From Lachnospiraceae bacterium (GTDB lineage: Bacteria; Bacillota; Clostridia; Lachnospirales; Lachnospiraceae): 32,310 nt of DNA. Below, in pieces: positions 9,870 to 18,995 of the stretch; the stretch's first letter is position 1, and each line of letters begins with the position of its first letter. The notes beneath the pieces are model-generated. The model was not told where the DNA came from. It saw only the letters and a program-made list of their open reading frames with translations, and made no database searches. The translations under genes were made by a program, and so were the position numbers. Where the stretch lies: NCBI GenBank assembly GCA_024698075.1, contig JAILRP010000047.1, positions 1 to 32,310 on the forward strand, in the 5' to 3' direction.

Positions 9870-9894
9870 CTGCCCGGGGATATATCCCGGGCAG
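9870..9894. terminator. Bidirectional terminator between typA and the surface-protein gene
   Basis: A 9-bp GC-rich stem (CTGCCCGGG with CCCGGGCAG) closes a short AT loop. On the (-) strand it is followed by TTTTTC, an ideal terminator for the 9927-13829 gene. On the (+) strand it is followed only by a mixed A/T tail, so it is weaker for typA. Confidence 0.85.
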
Positions 9895-9926
9895 CATTTA
9901 TTTACAGTATGTTTTGACGGAAGCAT

Positions 9927-12900
9927 TTACAGCGACACGTCCGCACTGTCATCAATGTTGAACGTGAAGGTCTTCGATCCGCCGTATCTGAAGCCGTAGC
10001 CGTTCTTTCTCAGCGTGATGGTAAGAGTTCCCTTGTTCTTGCCGGCGGTCACATTGTCCCCGTATTCCCATGTAAAATCAGTGGGGCCGAGCTCGACTTC
10101 ACCGTCAGTCTTGCTCTTTATCTTGATCTTTTCGACGGTGTCGAAGATCACCTGGCCGCCTGTGTAAGGAAGGGCGGCATTTTTGTCCGGCAGCGTATAT
10201 TCTATGCCGTACATGGATTTTTTCACCGTTGCCGATACTATGGTAACCTTCTCGTCATATACATCATATGTATCCGTAAGGCTGATGCCCGTTCCGAAAT
10301 CCAGGCCGGTATTTGCCGGAAGAGCCTTGTTCTTTATCTTCACATAAAATCCGCCGTGCAGATATTCATCGCTCGTTAGCTCCGCCGTGAACTGGTTTGC
10401 CTTCAGGGCCATCAGGCTGGCTCGGCCGTCGCGTGCCTCTTCCGGACTCTCATAATAGGACTGGTAGAGCTTGATCTGTGGCTTTGACGGGATTTTATTG
10501 TTCTTTTCAACCATCTGAGTTGCCATTACGGCATATATCGTTCCTATCGGTGCCGAATCTGAAACAGGTACCGTTTCGGTCTTTTTGCCGTATACCCTGC
10601 TGTAGCCTGAGGAACTGAGGCATTTTATCTTTGAGACATTCCTGACATTTACATTATAACTGCAGATGTTCCTGACGCTTCCCTTCAGCACCTTCCCATC
10701 GCCTGTGATGGAAAGCGAGGCAGTACGGGGACTCATATTATTAGTGGCCTCGAGCGTTATCGTTATGGAATCGCCATCTGCGTCTGTGATCTTATAAGTC
10801 TGTTTATTGCATACCATGTCACCGAGATAGTTGATCTTCGTATGTCCGGCCGCACCATATGTTACCCGGACATTTTCCGGCAGACCGCCGGCTACGTTAA
10901 ATGCAGTACTCGGATCGCATGCCACCTTGATAAGTCCGTTGTCAACAGCATGCTGCATGGTGTCGGGTTTACGCTTGAACTGAACCTTTGCAGCAGTTCC
11001 CCGGCTGACACCCGGACCTATAGGCAGGATAGAACTGCCGTAAGTCCCCGGCATCTTGTTGGGATAATCGGAAAAGGCCCTAACACCGTAATAGTCTTTT
11101 TTGGATCCGGTCGACATGTGCTTATCCCGTAATTCCTTTTTATAGTTATATAATACGTATGACCCGAGGGTGGATTTGTTAGAAGCACTGTAGTAACTGT
11201 CCAGTTCACCGGGGATCATCGATACAGGCATGTCGCTCGACGCGTCGGAACATTCACCGTTGCTGTTCGTTCCGTCAAATACCAGATCGGGGGCAATCAT
11301 CTTGAACCATTTAGGTTCGACATCTACACCGTTTATGCTGACGGTCTTGCCCGTATCCTTGGATCCGTAGTATCCGGAGCCCGCGATCGCATGGATGCTG
11401 ACTTTGTAGCTGTCTGCGACATAGATCTCGCCTTCATACCTGGGAATGACCGGTGAGGTGATATAAACATATGGGGCGGTGCCCGCATATCTTCCGATCA
11501 CTTCCGTATGTTCGGATCCTGTAAAGGTGACGGTGTAATCCACATTCTCAGTCAGTGTGTAGGCTCCAACCTTGACTGATATACCGAGGCTGTCCGATGC
11601 TCCGGTATAAATCTTTTTGGGTTCATAAGGAACCTTGATCTTCCTGATCGTTACGGCCGCGTTCGCCAGATCCTTGGCAGGGTCACTCACGATGAACTGG
11701 CAGTTGTAATAACTGCTGTCGTCATAGCTGCATACCGAAGGCCTTACGGTGCCGTCCTGGCCCTTGGGGCTGAACACAGAGCTCGATGTCTGTCCGAATG
11801 CATAGCCGCAGTAGTTTCCCAGGCCTCTTATGGCGATGAGGTATCGGCCATTCTGGTCGATATCAGTCAGGTTCGGACACCATATCTCCTGCCATTTGGA
11901 AGAATCATAACGGTAAACTTTTATCTCATAGTCTTTGCCTTTGGTCAGCTTCACAGGCTTGGAGGCATATCCGAAAGCAAGAGTGACTGTCGGATCGCTT
12001 ATGCCGGCAAGCTTTTTCTTGCCGCCCGTTGTCTTCAGGGTGTAAGTATGTTTAAGGCCGCTTACCTGCGCGATCGGATCCGATGCATTATGAACTTCCC
12101 CGAAATTGTAGGGCAGGATGTCAAAGAAGACAGTAGCCGAAAAACCTTTGTAGTTTCCGACGCCGGTGATGGTTGCTGAAGGGCGCTTCTTATCGTCTCC
12201 ATCCTTAAAAATGGAATTGTAGCGGCCATACGGATCTACCCTCATGGTGGATTCTTTGTTGTTCTTATATGTGACCTTATAGTCGGTGCCGTAGCGGAGC
12301 AGTACCTTCCGGTCAAAATCACCGAGATCTTCGTCGGCGAGATAGAATACACGGAGCTGGAGATCGTTTACGGTCGATTTCTTCGCAGAGTCCTTCAGTA
12401 CTTCAGCATCCGATACGTGCGCCCTGCCGTCATAATAAACCGCCGGGACCGCATCAATGAATATATTTTCCGAAACTGCCCTGTACTGCTGGGCGGTAAA
12501 GCAGTAGTCCTCTTTCTGGTATATGTAAAAATCGTTTCCGTCCTCCTTGAAATCAGGATCGACTGTCGTATAATAGTGTCCGTTCATCGTGACGGACCAT
12601 CCGTAGATAGTGCTTTTTTCAGCCAGTGCCATGATCTCGGACTTTTTGGACGCGCTCAGCATATCATTCAGCTTTTTGCCTGATATGCCGTCGTTATGAA
12701 GCAGATTGTTCAGTATCGAGTAATTCATTTTCCCGCCGGACGTTGCCCGGAACATTATGGCATATGTTGATTCCTCAACATATACATAGCCGATGGGCCG
12801 TACGGGAATGACATAGTTGTCCGCATATCCGGGTTCAAGACTGGCATCTGCCGGAACCTCCTGGAATCCAAGGCTGTCCATGTCGGCATCCGAAACATCC

Positions 12901-13829
12901 AGTATTATGTTTCCGCTCAGTACGTCAGCGGGGGCCGCGGAAAGCTCATCTGCATGCATGAACATTGAAGCTTCTTCATCACCGGAGCCTTCAGCCACTT
13001 TTATCTCCACCTTGGAATAGGCGTCATCCGCCTCTGTGATGACGATCTTCTCATCATCGGGCATTTCCTTTTCGGATACGGACGCATCACGTGACCTTTC
13101 GATATGGATCGTGATCGGTCTTTTCTCTATGGTTATGACAGCTGTCGCAACTGCCGGTTCGATCTCATCGCCCGATGCAAAAACAGCGGCAAGCACCTGC
13201 GTTCCTGCCGGGATATCGGAGAGAACATCTCCTTCTGGCCACAGGCCGGGATCGGCGGGAAGAGCTGCCTCATTCGTGCCTGCAGAATCATCATCAGTGC
13301 CTGAAAAACCATCCGCAGCAGACAGGTCTGTATAGAAACGGTAAGTGAACGTGACTGAATCCGTAACTTCTGTGCCGTCAACGGTATAGGAACTGCCAAA
13401 GAGCTTATCAAGGTTTCCGGTTTCGTTCGAACCGTCCTCGCCGTACATGATGTGGGCCTCTTTTACGGTAAGAGCGGATCCTTCCAAAAGATCATCCGAA
13501 GGATCCTGTCCGTCAGGAGAAGCATCATCGGAAGCGGGCAGGCCATCAGCCTCTTCCGGCTCTTCGGACGCATAACCATCCGACTCCTCCGATGGGAGGA
13601 TATCGGAATCTTCCGTATCGGAACCGCGGTCCGTATCAAAGGAATCCATATCAAAGGAATCCGGAACCAAGGGATCCGTATCGGTGACGGACTGTTCATC
13701 GGAAGAGGAGATATCAAAGACCTCGGATGAGGACGTCTCCTCTGCGGCAAATGCATCGACATGCATGGAAGTGCCGGTCATCACGAGCACAAGCATGCAG
13801 CTGATAAGGGACAGGAACTTCTTTTTCAT
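9927..13829 (-). CDS. Large secreted repeat protein (Ig/MBG-like domains), function unknown
   Basis: 1300 residues with a clear signal peptide (MKKKFLSLISCMLVLVMTG, cleavage likely after DAFAAE or just before it). An acidic Ser/Asp-rich spacer spans about 30-115. The rest is built of beta-sandwich-like modules. Several end in a 'GxGNYxG' strand pair typical of bacterial surface repeat proteins, for example ITGVGNYKGFSATVFF and AIRGLGNYCGY. The last module ends GSKTFTFNID at the C-terminus. There is no LPxTG sorting signal, no SLH domain and no C-terminal membrane helix, so the product is probably released or bound non-covalently. The ribosome site is GGAGGAAAC. It lies 68 bp after the BMP-like gene and may be co-transcribed or have its own promoter. 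No enzymatic motif is recognised. Confidence 0.85.
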   Translation of the reverse strand: MKKKFLSLISCMLVLVMTGTSMHVDAFAAEETSSSEVFDISSSDEQSVTDTDPLVPDSFDMDSFDTDRGSDTEDSDILPSEESDGYASEEPEEADGLPASDDASPDGQDPSDDLLEGSALTVKEAHIMYGEDGSNETGNLDKLFGSSYTVDGTEVTDSVTFTYRFYTDLSAADGFSGTDDDSAGTNEAALPADPGLWPEGDVLSDIPAGTQVLAAVFASGDEIEPAVATAVITIEKRPITIHIERSRDASVSEKEMPDDEKIVITEADDAYSKVEIKVAEGSGDEEASMFMHADELSAAPADVLSGNIILDVSDADMDSLGFQEVPADASLEPGYADNYVIPVRPIGYVYVEESTYAIMFRATSGGKMNYSILNNLLHNDGISGKKLNDMLSASKKSEIMALAEKSTIYGWSVTMNGHYYTTVDPDFKEDGNDFYIYQKEDYCFTAQQYRAVSENIFIDAVPAVYYDGRAHVSDAEVLKDSAKKSTVNDLQLRVFYLADEDLGDFDRKVLLRYGTDYKVTYKNNKESTMRVDPYGRYNSIFKDGDDKKRPSATITGVGNYKGFSATVFFDILPYNFGEVHNASDPIAQVSGLKHTYTLKTTGGKKKLAGISDPTVTLAFGYASKPVKLTKGKDYEIKVYRYDSSKWQEIWCPNLTDIDQNGRYLIAIRGLGNYCGYAFGQTSSSVFSPKGQDGTVRPSVCSYDDSSYYNCQFIVSDPAKDLANAAVTIRKIKVPYEPKKIYTGASDSLGISVKVGAYTLTENVDYTVTFTGSEHTEVIGRYAGTAPYVYITSPVIPRYEGEIYVADSYKVSIHAIAGSGYYGSKDTGKTVSINGVDVEPKWFKMIAPDLVFDGTNSNGECSDASSDMPVSMIPGELDSYYSASNKSTLGSYVLYNYKKELRDKHMSTGSKKDYYGVRAFSDYPNKMPGTYGSSILPIGPGVSRGTAAKVQFKRKPDTMQHAVDNGLIKVACDPSTAFNVAGGLPENVRVTYGAAGHTKINYLGDMVCNKQTYKITDADGDSITITLEATNNMSPRTASLSITGDGKVLKGSVRNICSYNVNVRNVSKIKCLSSSGYSRVYGKKTETVPVSDSAPIGTIYAVMATQMVEKNNKIPSKPQIKLYQSYYESPEEARDGRASLMALKANQFTAELTSDEYLHGGFYVKIKNKALPANTGLDFGTGISLTDTYDVYDEKVTIVSATVKKSMYGIEYTLPDKNAALPYTGGQVIFDTVEKIKIKSKTDGEVELGPTDFTWEYGDNVTAGKNKGTLTITLRKNGYGFRYGGSKTFTFNIDDSADVSL

Positions 13830-13849
13830 TTTGTTTCCTCCGGTTATTG

Positions 13850-13864
13850 GTTCAGAAAGTGAAC
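13850..13864. promoter_or_regulatory. Short inverted repeat upstream of the surface-protein gene
   Basis: GTTCA-GAAAG-TGAAC, a 5-bp inverted repeat about 20 bases upstream of the start codon of the secreted protein. It resembles the TGTTCA-N4-TGAACA palindrome at 18915-18930. It could be an operator or chance. Confidence 0.25.
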
Positions 13865-13897
13865 ATGACTATTGGCATCCTGTATAAAAGGACAGGC

Positions 13898-15088
13898 TTA
13901 TTCCACGGTGATAACATCTTCAAGGATGTAATGGAATGTGGGATAGGAACTGTCAGCATTTTCAATGTAGCCTTTCTTCAGGTCATAGGTATCGGAAGGA
14001 TCATCGGGATCAACGCCCGTATAATTGCCTTTGAAGACAAAATCAACGCGTCCGCGCTTGAACTGGCTGACTGCACTGCCCATGGCACGCTCGATCCCCG
14101 ATGCCGCGATCTGCATGTTAAGGTCATCCATTTCCACCCAGCCCTGATCGAATCCCGCTGAGACATCATTCCCGTGGATCTTTCCCGAAACAAAGGACTC
14201 TATTGGCTTGTTGGCCATTACCGCTTTAACGGCCGAGAGAACATACGGCTCCCAGCAGATCCTCGAGGTGATGAGAGACGTGGCGGGCGCGACGTCCGAC
14301 ATGCTCTGGTTGTATCCCACAAAATAGACTTCCTTGGTTTCGGCGGCCTCTTCGCATGCGATAGCCGGACCGATCGTGTCCGTATGCTGCGAGATGACTA
14401 CGCATCCTTCATCGATGAGATGCTGCGCGGCACTCTTTTCAAGTGCATAGCTGCTCCATGTACCCGTATAGCTGACACGCATTACGGCCTGGGAGACGAC
14501 GGAACGCACTCCCATCAAAAATGCGGTGTATCCGGAAATGACTTCCGAAGTGGGGAAAGCGGCAACGAATCCGACGACAGCCTCGTCATTTGTGATCGTC
14601 CCGTCAAGTATCATCTGCCTTAACTGGACGCCTGCGGCGATGCCGCTTATGTATCTGCCCTGGTAGGCCTCGCCCTTGAACGTATGGTAGTTCTCCGGCA
14701 CTGTCTCATTGCTCATGTCCATGTATGAGGTCTGGCAGAACTGTATGCTGGGATATTCGGGCGCGAGCTTCCTGACCAGTTCGCTGTATCCGTTGAAGAA
14801 TATTATGTCGCAGCCTTTTCCTGCCAGCTCCCTGAGAGGCTCCTCCATCTCATCATCCAATACGTTGCTGCATGTTAGGATATCCACCCGTTCGCCGTAT
14901 TCCTTTTCAAGTGCGTCTTTTGCGAGTGAAAAATTATAAGTATAAGGCGTGCTCTCGTCATTGTCATATATGAACCCGACGGTCAGATGCTCCCGGCCCC
15001 CGGTAAGGTTCATGAGCCTGAAGCTTAAAAGGAGGACACCCAATATGAACAGACAGGTTATGAAAGTCATTATATATACGCGCCTCAT
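13898..15088 (-). CDS. Membrane-anchored BMP/PnrA-like ligand-binding protein
   Basis: 396 residues. An N-terminal uncleaved-looking membrane helix (about 6-26; no lipobox) is followed by a periplasmic-binding-protein fold of the basic membrane protein (BMP, PnrA/TmpC-like) family. Recognisable family stretches are VGFIYD, GKGCDIIFFNGYSE, GEAYQGRYISGIAAG, VGFVAAFPTSEVISGYTAFLMGVRS, VVISQHTDT and VYFVGYNQSM. Relatives bind purine nucleosides for ABC uptake. Here no ATPase or permease gene is present. Instead the start codon overlaps the stop of the HD-GYP sensor gene by four bases (ATGA), so the two products are made together. I infer that it works as an extracytoplasmic sensing partner rather than a transporter component; the ligand is unknown. 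Confidence 0.85.
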   Translation of the reverse strand: MRRVYIMTFITCLFILGVLLLSFRLMNLTGGREHLTVGFIYDNDESTPYTYNFSLAKDALEKEYGERVDILTCSNVLDDEMEEPLRELAGKGCDIIFFNGYSELVRKLAPEYPSIQFCQTSYMDMSNETVPENYHTFKGEAYQGRYISGIAAGVQLRQMILDGTITNDEAVVGFVAAFPTSEVISGYTAFLMGVRSVVSQAVMRVSYTGTWSSYALEKSAAQHLIDEGCVVISQHTDTIGPAIACEEAAETKEVYFVGYNQSMSDVAPATSLITSRICWEPYVLSAVKAVMANKPIESFVSGKIHGNDVSAGFDQGWVEMDDLNMQIAASGIERAMGSAVSQFKRGRVDFVFKGNYTGVDPDDPSDTYDLKKGYIENADSSYPTFHYILEDVITVE

Positions 15089-18000
15089 TCCTTGCCTCCT
15101 TTCTCGTCATCACAGGCCTTATCGCCGGCTTTTTCTTCACCCTTGTCACCGCCGTCGGCATTCTCATCATCTTTATCATCACCGCCGGCCTTGCCGTCCT
15201 CCTGCATCTGGGCGGTCTGTATCTTCTTGTCCTCCTCGACGCGGCGTGCAAGCTCTTCCTCGGCATCGTGCCCGGCCTGCTCAATTTCCGCCCTCATCTT
15301 GGAGTAGATCGCTTCAAGGTCGATGATGCCCTTGTCTATCAGCCTGAAGAATGCATCAAGTGCATCCGGGTCGAACTGCGTGCCCCGTCCGCGTTTCATT
15401 TCGTTCATGACATAATCGGTGTCCATGTGGTTGCGGTAGACGCGGTTGGATGTCATCGCGTCGAACGCATCGGCCACGCCTATTATGCGGCCGAAGAGGG
15501 GTATGTTCTTGCCGGATAGGCCCTGGGGATATCCGCGCCCGTCGTAGCGTTCATGATGGAAGCGTGTTCCGTCCTCAACATGCTGGACAAGGGTAAAATC
15601 CTTCAGGATGTCGGCGCCCCTGTCCACGTGGGACTTCATCTGGACATATTCCTCGTCCGTCAGCCTGCCGACCTTATTGAGCACGCTGTCAGGAACGCCT
15701 ATCTTGCCTATGTCATGAAGCTGGGCGGCTCCGCGCAGGCTGGCAAGGTCCTTGCGCCTGTGCCACCATTTGAAGCAGTTCATTTCCTGCGCGATCAGCA
15801 CCGAATACTCCGCGACGCGCTGTGAATGCTGCCGTGTGCGGACGTCCTTGGCATCGACTGCGTTAGCTATGGCGGTTACCGTCTGGTTGGCCATGTTCAG
15901 TTTGATCTGCTGCTGGTTGAGCTGTCTTTGGACGATGAGCCATGTAAACCATATGATGATCAGCGACAGGAGCATCAGCATGTATACATGGAAGTACGTC
16001 TGCTCGTAGATCTCACCGGTCTTTATCAGTTCAAACTTGCGCTCCTCAAGCACACGGTCTCCCGAACTGTCGAGTATCGCAAGGTGGAACGTATAGCTGC
16101 CGGCAGGAAGGTTGACATAGATTATGTTGTTAAGATTGTTCTGCGGAACGATAGTCCACTGCGAATCATAACCTTCGAGATAATAACCGACATTGGGCTC
16201 CTGGATCGTGTAGTTCAGTATCTCCGGAGAGAGCTCTATCCTCTCGACACCCTGGCCTGCCGTTATGGCTCCGCGGCGGACCGGCGGCTGCACTACGTCG
16301 TCGAACATGACCGAGGCCAGCTGCATCCTGTAGGAGCGGACATCGCTGTTGTACTTGTCGACATCTATGATGTAAACGCCCGTGTCACAGGGAAGATACA
16401 GACTGCCGTTACCGTCGTAGTAGTTCCAGGAATTGGCGGTGAGTGAAGTTCCGAGCCCCCTTCTCGCATCGAGGAGTTCCCAGGCGATCTCTCCGTCTGC
16501 CACGAGCTCGTCGCGCTCGACTACATATATGCCGGCGGAAGACATGACAAAAAGAGTATCCTCATCCTTGACCCAGATGTCATAGTTATTGAAATAAGGG
16601 AACTTGTCCAGCACGAGTATGGTCCCATCCGGTTCGAGATAGCACAGGCTGTTGCTCGTGACTATGAAAACGCCTTCGGTTTTCGGATCCTTGATCGTGC
16701 GCAGGATGACGCCGCTGCTGAGCCCGTCATCGCGGTCCAGTATTTCGGAAACTTCGCCGTCCTTTATGATCGCAAGCCCGTCGCCGTCTGTGCCGGCAAG
16801 CACAGTTCCGTCAGAAAGCTCGGTCAGCGTCAGTATCATCGAATTGATGAGGCCGTCCTTGTTCTGTATCGTACGTACCACCTTATGGTCCCTGATATAG
16901 CTCATCCCGGTATCGCCGGCGGCGAGTATCGTTCCGTCAGAGAGTCCGGTCACGATCCTGGCGCGGTTCCCGAAGCTGCCTGTATCCGCGCTGTATGTCC
17001 AGGTGCTGCCGTCAGCGGCGTATTCGATCAGGCCGTTTCCGTATGTACATACCCACAGATGATCATCTTCATCAACATACATGCAGCGGATCCTCTTGCC
17101 GTCAAGTTCCGCGGTCAGGTCATTCTCTATCTGGTTGCGGCAGGCCCTGTCGACGACATCGAGACCCTTATCGGTGCCGATGTAGTAGTTGCCCTGCCAG
17201 TAGACAATGGTATTTACCACGCGGCGTTCCATGCCGATGGCACTGTAAACGTCCTTGAAGGGGGACTTGGCGAGACGAAGGAGCCCGAGCCTTGAAGACG
17301 TGAACCAGAAGTTCCCCTGGTAGTCATAGAGCATCTTGTCGATGGAATTGTTGAAACTGTTCGTATTGAGCAGATGATAACCGGCCTTGTCGATATAGGA
17401 GACGCCGTTGTCCGTGGAAATGAACAGGGTCCCGTCCTCAAGGTAGCTTAAGTTGTTGATGCTTGAGACGTCTGCGCATGTGATCACGCCGGTACGGCGA
17501 AAATCATCCCCGGAAATGTCATAGCTGTAAATGTGGTTGGTCGAGGAACCGACCATGAGCGTGCCGTCAGGCGCAAAGGCGCAGCAGTTGAAGATCTCCT
17601 GCTCATCGGGAAGCCTGACAGACGAAATGACGCTGCCGGCACCGATCAGGAAAAGGGTACCGTCAGTAGCGACCGCTGCGACATGGCCGTTCCGGTCAGC
17701 GGTTATGCTGTCCGTATATGTTACTTCATCAAGGGTGCTCACATCCTTGAGGCCGTTGTTCATGACAAGGACCTGCATGCTATTGGTCGTGCCTATATAA
17801 TAATATCCGTCTGTTGCGCGGATGATGTTCCTTACGGAATTGGATGGCAGTCCGCTTGACTGGTCGATCACGTTCACGACCTGTTCGCGTATCACTATGG
17901 ACAGCCCGTTGTCATTGGTGCCGATCCACAGGCGGCCTTCCTCATCGACGTAAAGGCAGTTGACGTTCTTTACCGAAGGATAGTCGTCAACCCATCGGAA

Positions 18001-18813
18001 TTCACGCCCGTTATAGCGGTACAGGCCTGCATATGTGCCTATCCAGAGCACTCCGTCATTTGTCTGGGCGATGTCATTGGCTTCGCCGCAGGGCAGTCCG
18101 TTGTTGCTGTTGTATACGCTCTGGACATAATCATTGTAGTCCGGAGCTTCTGCCCCGGAAGAGGGGGATGCGGCTTCGGCAGGAGTGGTGACCGCGAGCG
18201 AGAGGGCGAGCGAAAGGGCGAGTATAAGTGACGCACCCGCGCCGGGATCGATGCCTCCCGCATAGTTTCGGCTGCTGTAACGGCGGCGGATCAGGATCAC
18301 GATATAAACGATCGCGACTGTGACCATCTTGTCGGCAAATTCTATGGCAAGCTGGCCGAGGGTGCAGCATACGATAAGGGGCCATTCCTTGTTGAGAAGG
18401 TAATCCACAACGCCGTCGCCCCATGCGTTGCCCGTATAGCCTCCATCAAGGATCATGTCTATCGGCACTGAAACGGCAAGCGAAGAAAGAACCGCGATCG
18501 AAGCGGCCTTCATGAAGCCATAGAAACGGTCGAACCAGTTACGGTGGGCCGCTATGCCTATAATGATGCCGAGAGATATGCTCGTGAGGGAATATGCCGC
18601 CGACAGGCGGTTTATGACACAGTAGGCAAGGTTTCCCGTAACGCCCGTCATAGCGCCGCATACAGGACCTGCTATGCAGGCGCACAGCACGGTTCCGAGA
18701 GAATCGAGCCACAAGGGGAGGTTAAGCCGCACGGCGAAGAACTTTCCGCCCACATTGAGACACACACATAATGCTATAAACAGAACGATCTGCCAGTTTT
18801 TCCGGTTTTTCAT
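15085..18813 (-). CDS. Membrane sensor: ECF-S-like membrane domain, Reg_prop propeller, Y_Y_Y, HD-GYP
   Basis: 1242 residues. Residues 1-178 form a multi-helix membrane domain resembling the S component of ECF transporters (LWLDSLGTVLCACIAGPVCGAMTGV). A second hydrophobic stretch ending in TPAEAA (194-215) looks like a signal peptide. From about 228 to 820 there are repeated two-component-regulator propeller blades (DGVLWIGTYAGLYRYNG, EGRLWIGTNDNGL). A Y_Y_Y domain (about 860-940) and one membrane helix (about 950-970) follow. The cytoplasmic HD-GYP phosphodiesterase domain has HD at 1033-1034 (QLHDIGKIGVPD) and HHERYDGRGYP at 1086-1096, so it should hydrolyse c-di-GMP. The tail of about 60 residues is charged and low-complexity. 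A good promoter lies upstream (18848-18876). It is translationally coupled to the BMP-like gene. The likely role is adjusting c-di-GMP to an extracellular signal. Confidence 0.92.
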   Translation of the reverse strand: MKNRKNWQIVLFIALCVCLNVGGKFFAVRLNLPLWLDSLGTVLCACIAGPVCGAMTGVTGNLAYCVINRLSAAYSLTSISLGIIIGIAAHRNWFDRFYGFMKAASIAVLSSLAVSVPIDMILDGGYTGNAWGDGVVDYLLNKEWPLIVCCTLGQLAIEFADKMVTVAIVYIVILIRRRYSSRNYAGGIDPGAGASLILALSLALSLAVTTPAEAASPSSGAEAPDYNDYVQSVYNSNNGLPCGEANDIAQTNDGVLWIGTYAGLYRYNGREFRWVDDYPSVKNVNCLYVDEEGRLWIGTNDNGLSIVIREQVVNVIDQSSGLPSNSVRNIIRATDGYYYIGTTNSMQVLVMNNGLKDVSTLDEVTYTDSITADRNGHVAAVATDGTLFLIGAGSVISSVRLPDEQEIFNCCAFAPDGTLMVGSSTNHIYSYDISGDDFRRTGVITCADVSSINNLSYLEDGTLFISTDNGVSYIDKAGYHLLNTNSFNNSIDKMLYDYQGNFWFTSSRLGLLRLAKSPFKDVYSAIGMERRVVNTIVYWQGNYYIGTDKGLDVVDRACRNQIENDLTAELDGKRIRCMYVDEDDHLWVCTYGNGLIEYAADGSTWTYSADTGSFGNRARIVTGLSDGTILAAGDTGMSYIRDHKVVRTIQNKDGLINSMILTLTELSDGTVLAGTDGDGLAIIKDGEVSEILDRDDGLSSGVILRTIKDPKTEGVFIVTSNSLCYLEPDGTILVLDKFPYFNNYDIWVKDEDTLFVMSSAGIYVVERDELVADGEIAWELLDARRGLGTSLTANSWNYYDGNGSLYLPCDTGVYIIDVDKYNSDVRSYRMQLASVMFDDVVQPPVRRGAITAGQGVERIELSPEILNYTIQEPNVGYYLEGYDSQWTIVPQNNLNNIIYVNLPAGSYTFHLAILDSSGDRVLEERKFELIKTGEIYEQTYFHVYMLMLLSLIIIWFTWLIVQRQLNQQQIKLNMANQTVTAIANAVDAKDVRTRQHSQRVAEYSVLIAQEMNCFKWWHRRKDLASLRGAAQLHDIGKIGVPDSVLNKVGRLTDEEYVQMKSHVDRGADILKDFTLVQHVEDGTRFHHERYDGRGYPQGLSGKNIPLFGRIIGVADAFDAMTSNRVYRNHMDTDYVMNEMKRGRGTQFDPDALDAFFRLIDKGIIDLEAIYSKMRAEIEQAGHDAEEELARRVEEDKKIQTAQMQEDGKAGGDDKDDENADGGDKGEEKAGDKACDDEKGGKE

Positions 18814-18847
18814 ACGCCCATGTCTCCTTTTGTATACATACGTTATT

Positions 18848-18876
18848 ATTATAGCAACAGCCCAACTTCATGTAAA
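18848..18876 (-). promoter_or_regulatory. Promoter of the HD-GYP sensor gene
   Basis: Reading the (-) strand: TTTACA (18876-18871), 17-bp spacer, TATAAT (18853-18848). Transcription should begin near 18841, about 28 bases before the start codon. It faces away from the promoter at 18938-18966. Confidence 0.75.
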
Positions 18877-18914
18877 ACAGAAAAATGGAGAAAATACCGT
18901 CATGTCATGCCGAA

Positions 18915-18930
18915 TGTTCATTATTGAACA
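18915..18930. promoter_or_regulatory. Palindrome in the divergent promoter region
   Basis: Perfect TGTTCA-TTAT-TGAACA palindrome located 7 bases upstream of the -35 of the (+) promoter and 39 bases upstream of the -35 of the (-) promoter. No T run follows, so a terminator is unlikely. The position suits an activator or repressor site acting on one or both divergent units. Confidence 0.4.
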
Positions 18931-18937
18931 AATATGA

Positions 18938-18966
18938 TTGATATGATGTATTTTTTTCTTTATAAT
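18938..18966 (+). promoter_or_regulatory. Promoter of the CheX-like/dapAB/hisA/HD-GYP unit
   Basis: TTGATA (18938-18943), 17-bp spacer, TATAAT (18961-18966): a near-consensus sigma-A promoter. The predicted start near 18973 leaves a short leader with GGGGAGG and AAGGAG ribosome sites before the ATG at 18996. Confidence 0.85.
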
Positions 18967-18995
18967 ATGAATCTGGGGAGGCAGAAGGAGAAGAT

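Noticed and set aside
13850-13895. Terminator between the BMP-like gene and the surface-protein gene
   Set aside because: The CCTGT/ACAGG pairing at 13878-13895 is only five base pairs and lacks a T tail, so co-transcription cannot be excluded.
18915-18930. Palindrome as a terminator of an upstream unit
   Set aside because: No T run follows it on either strand, and both flanking genes point away from it.
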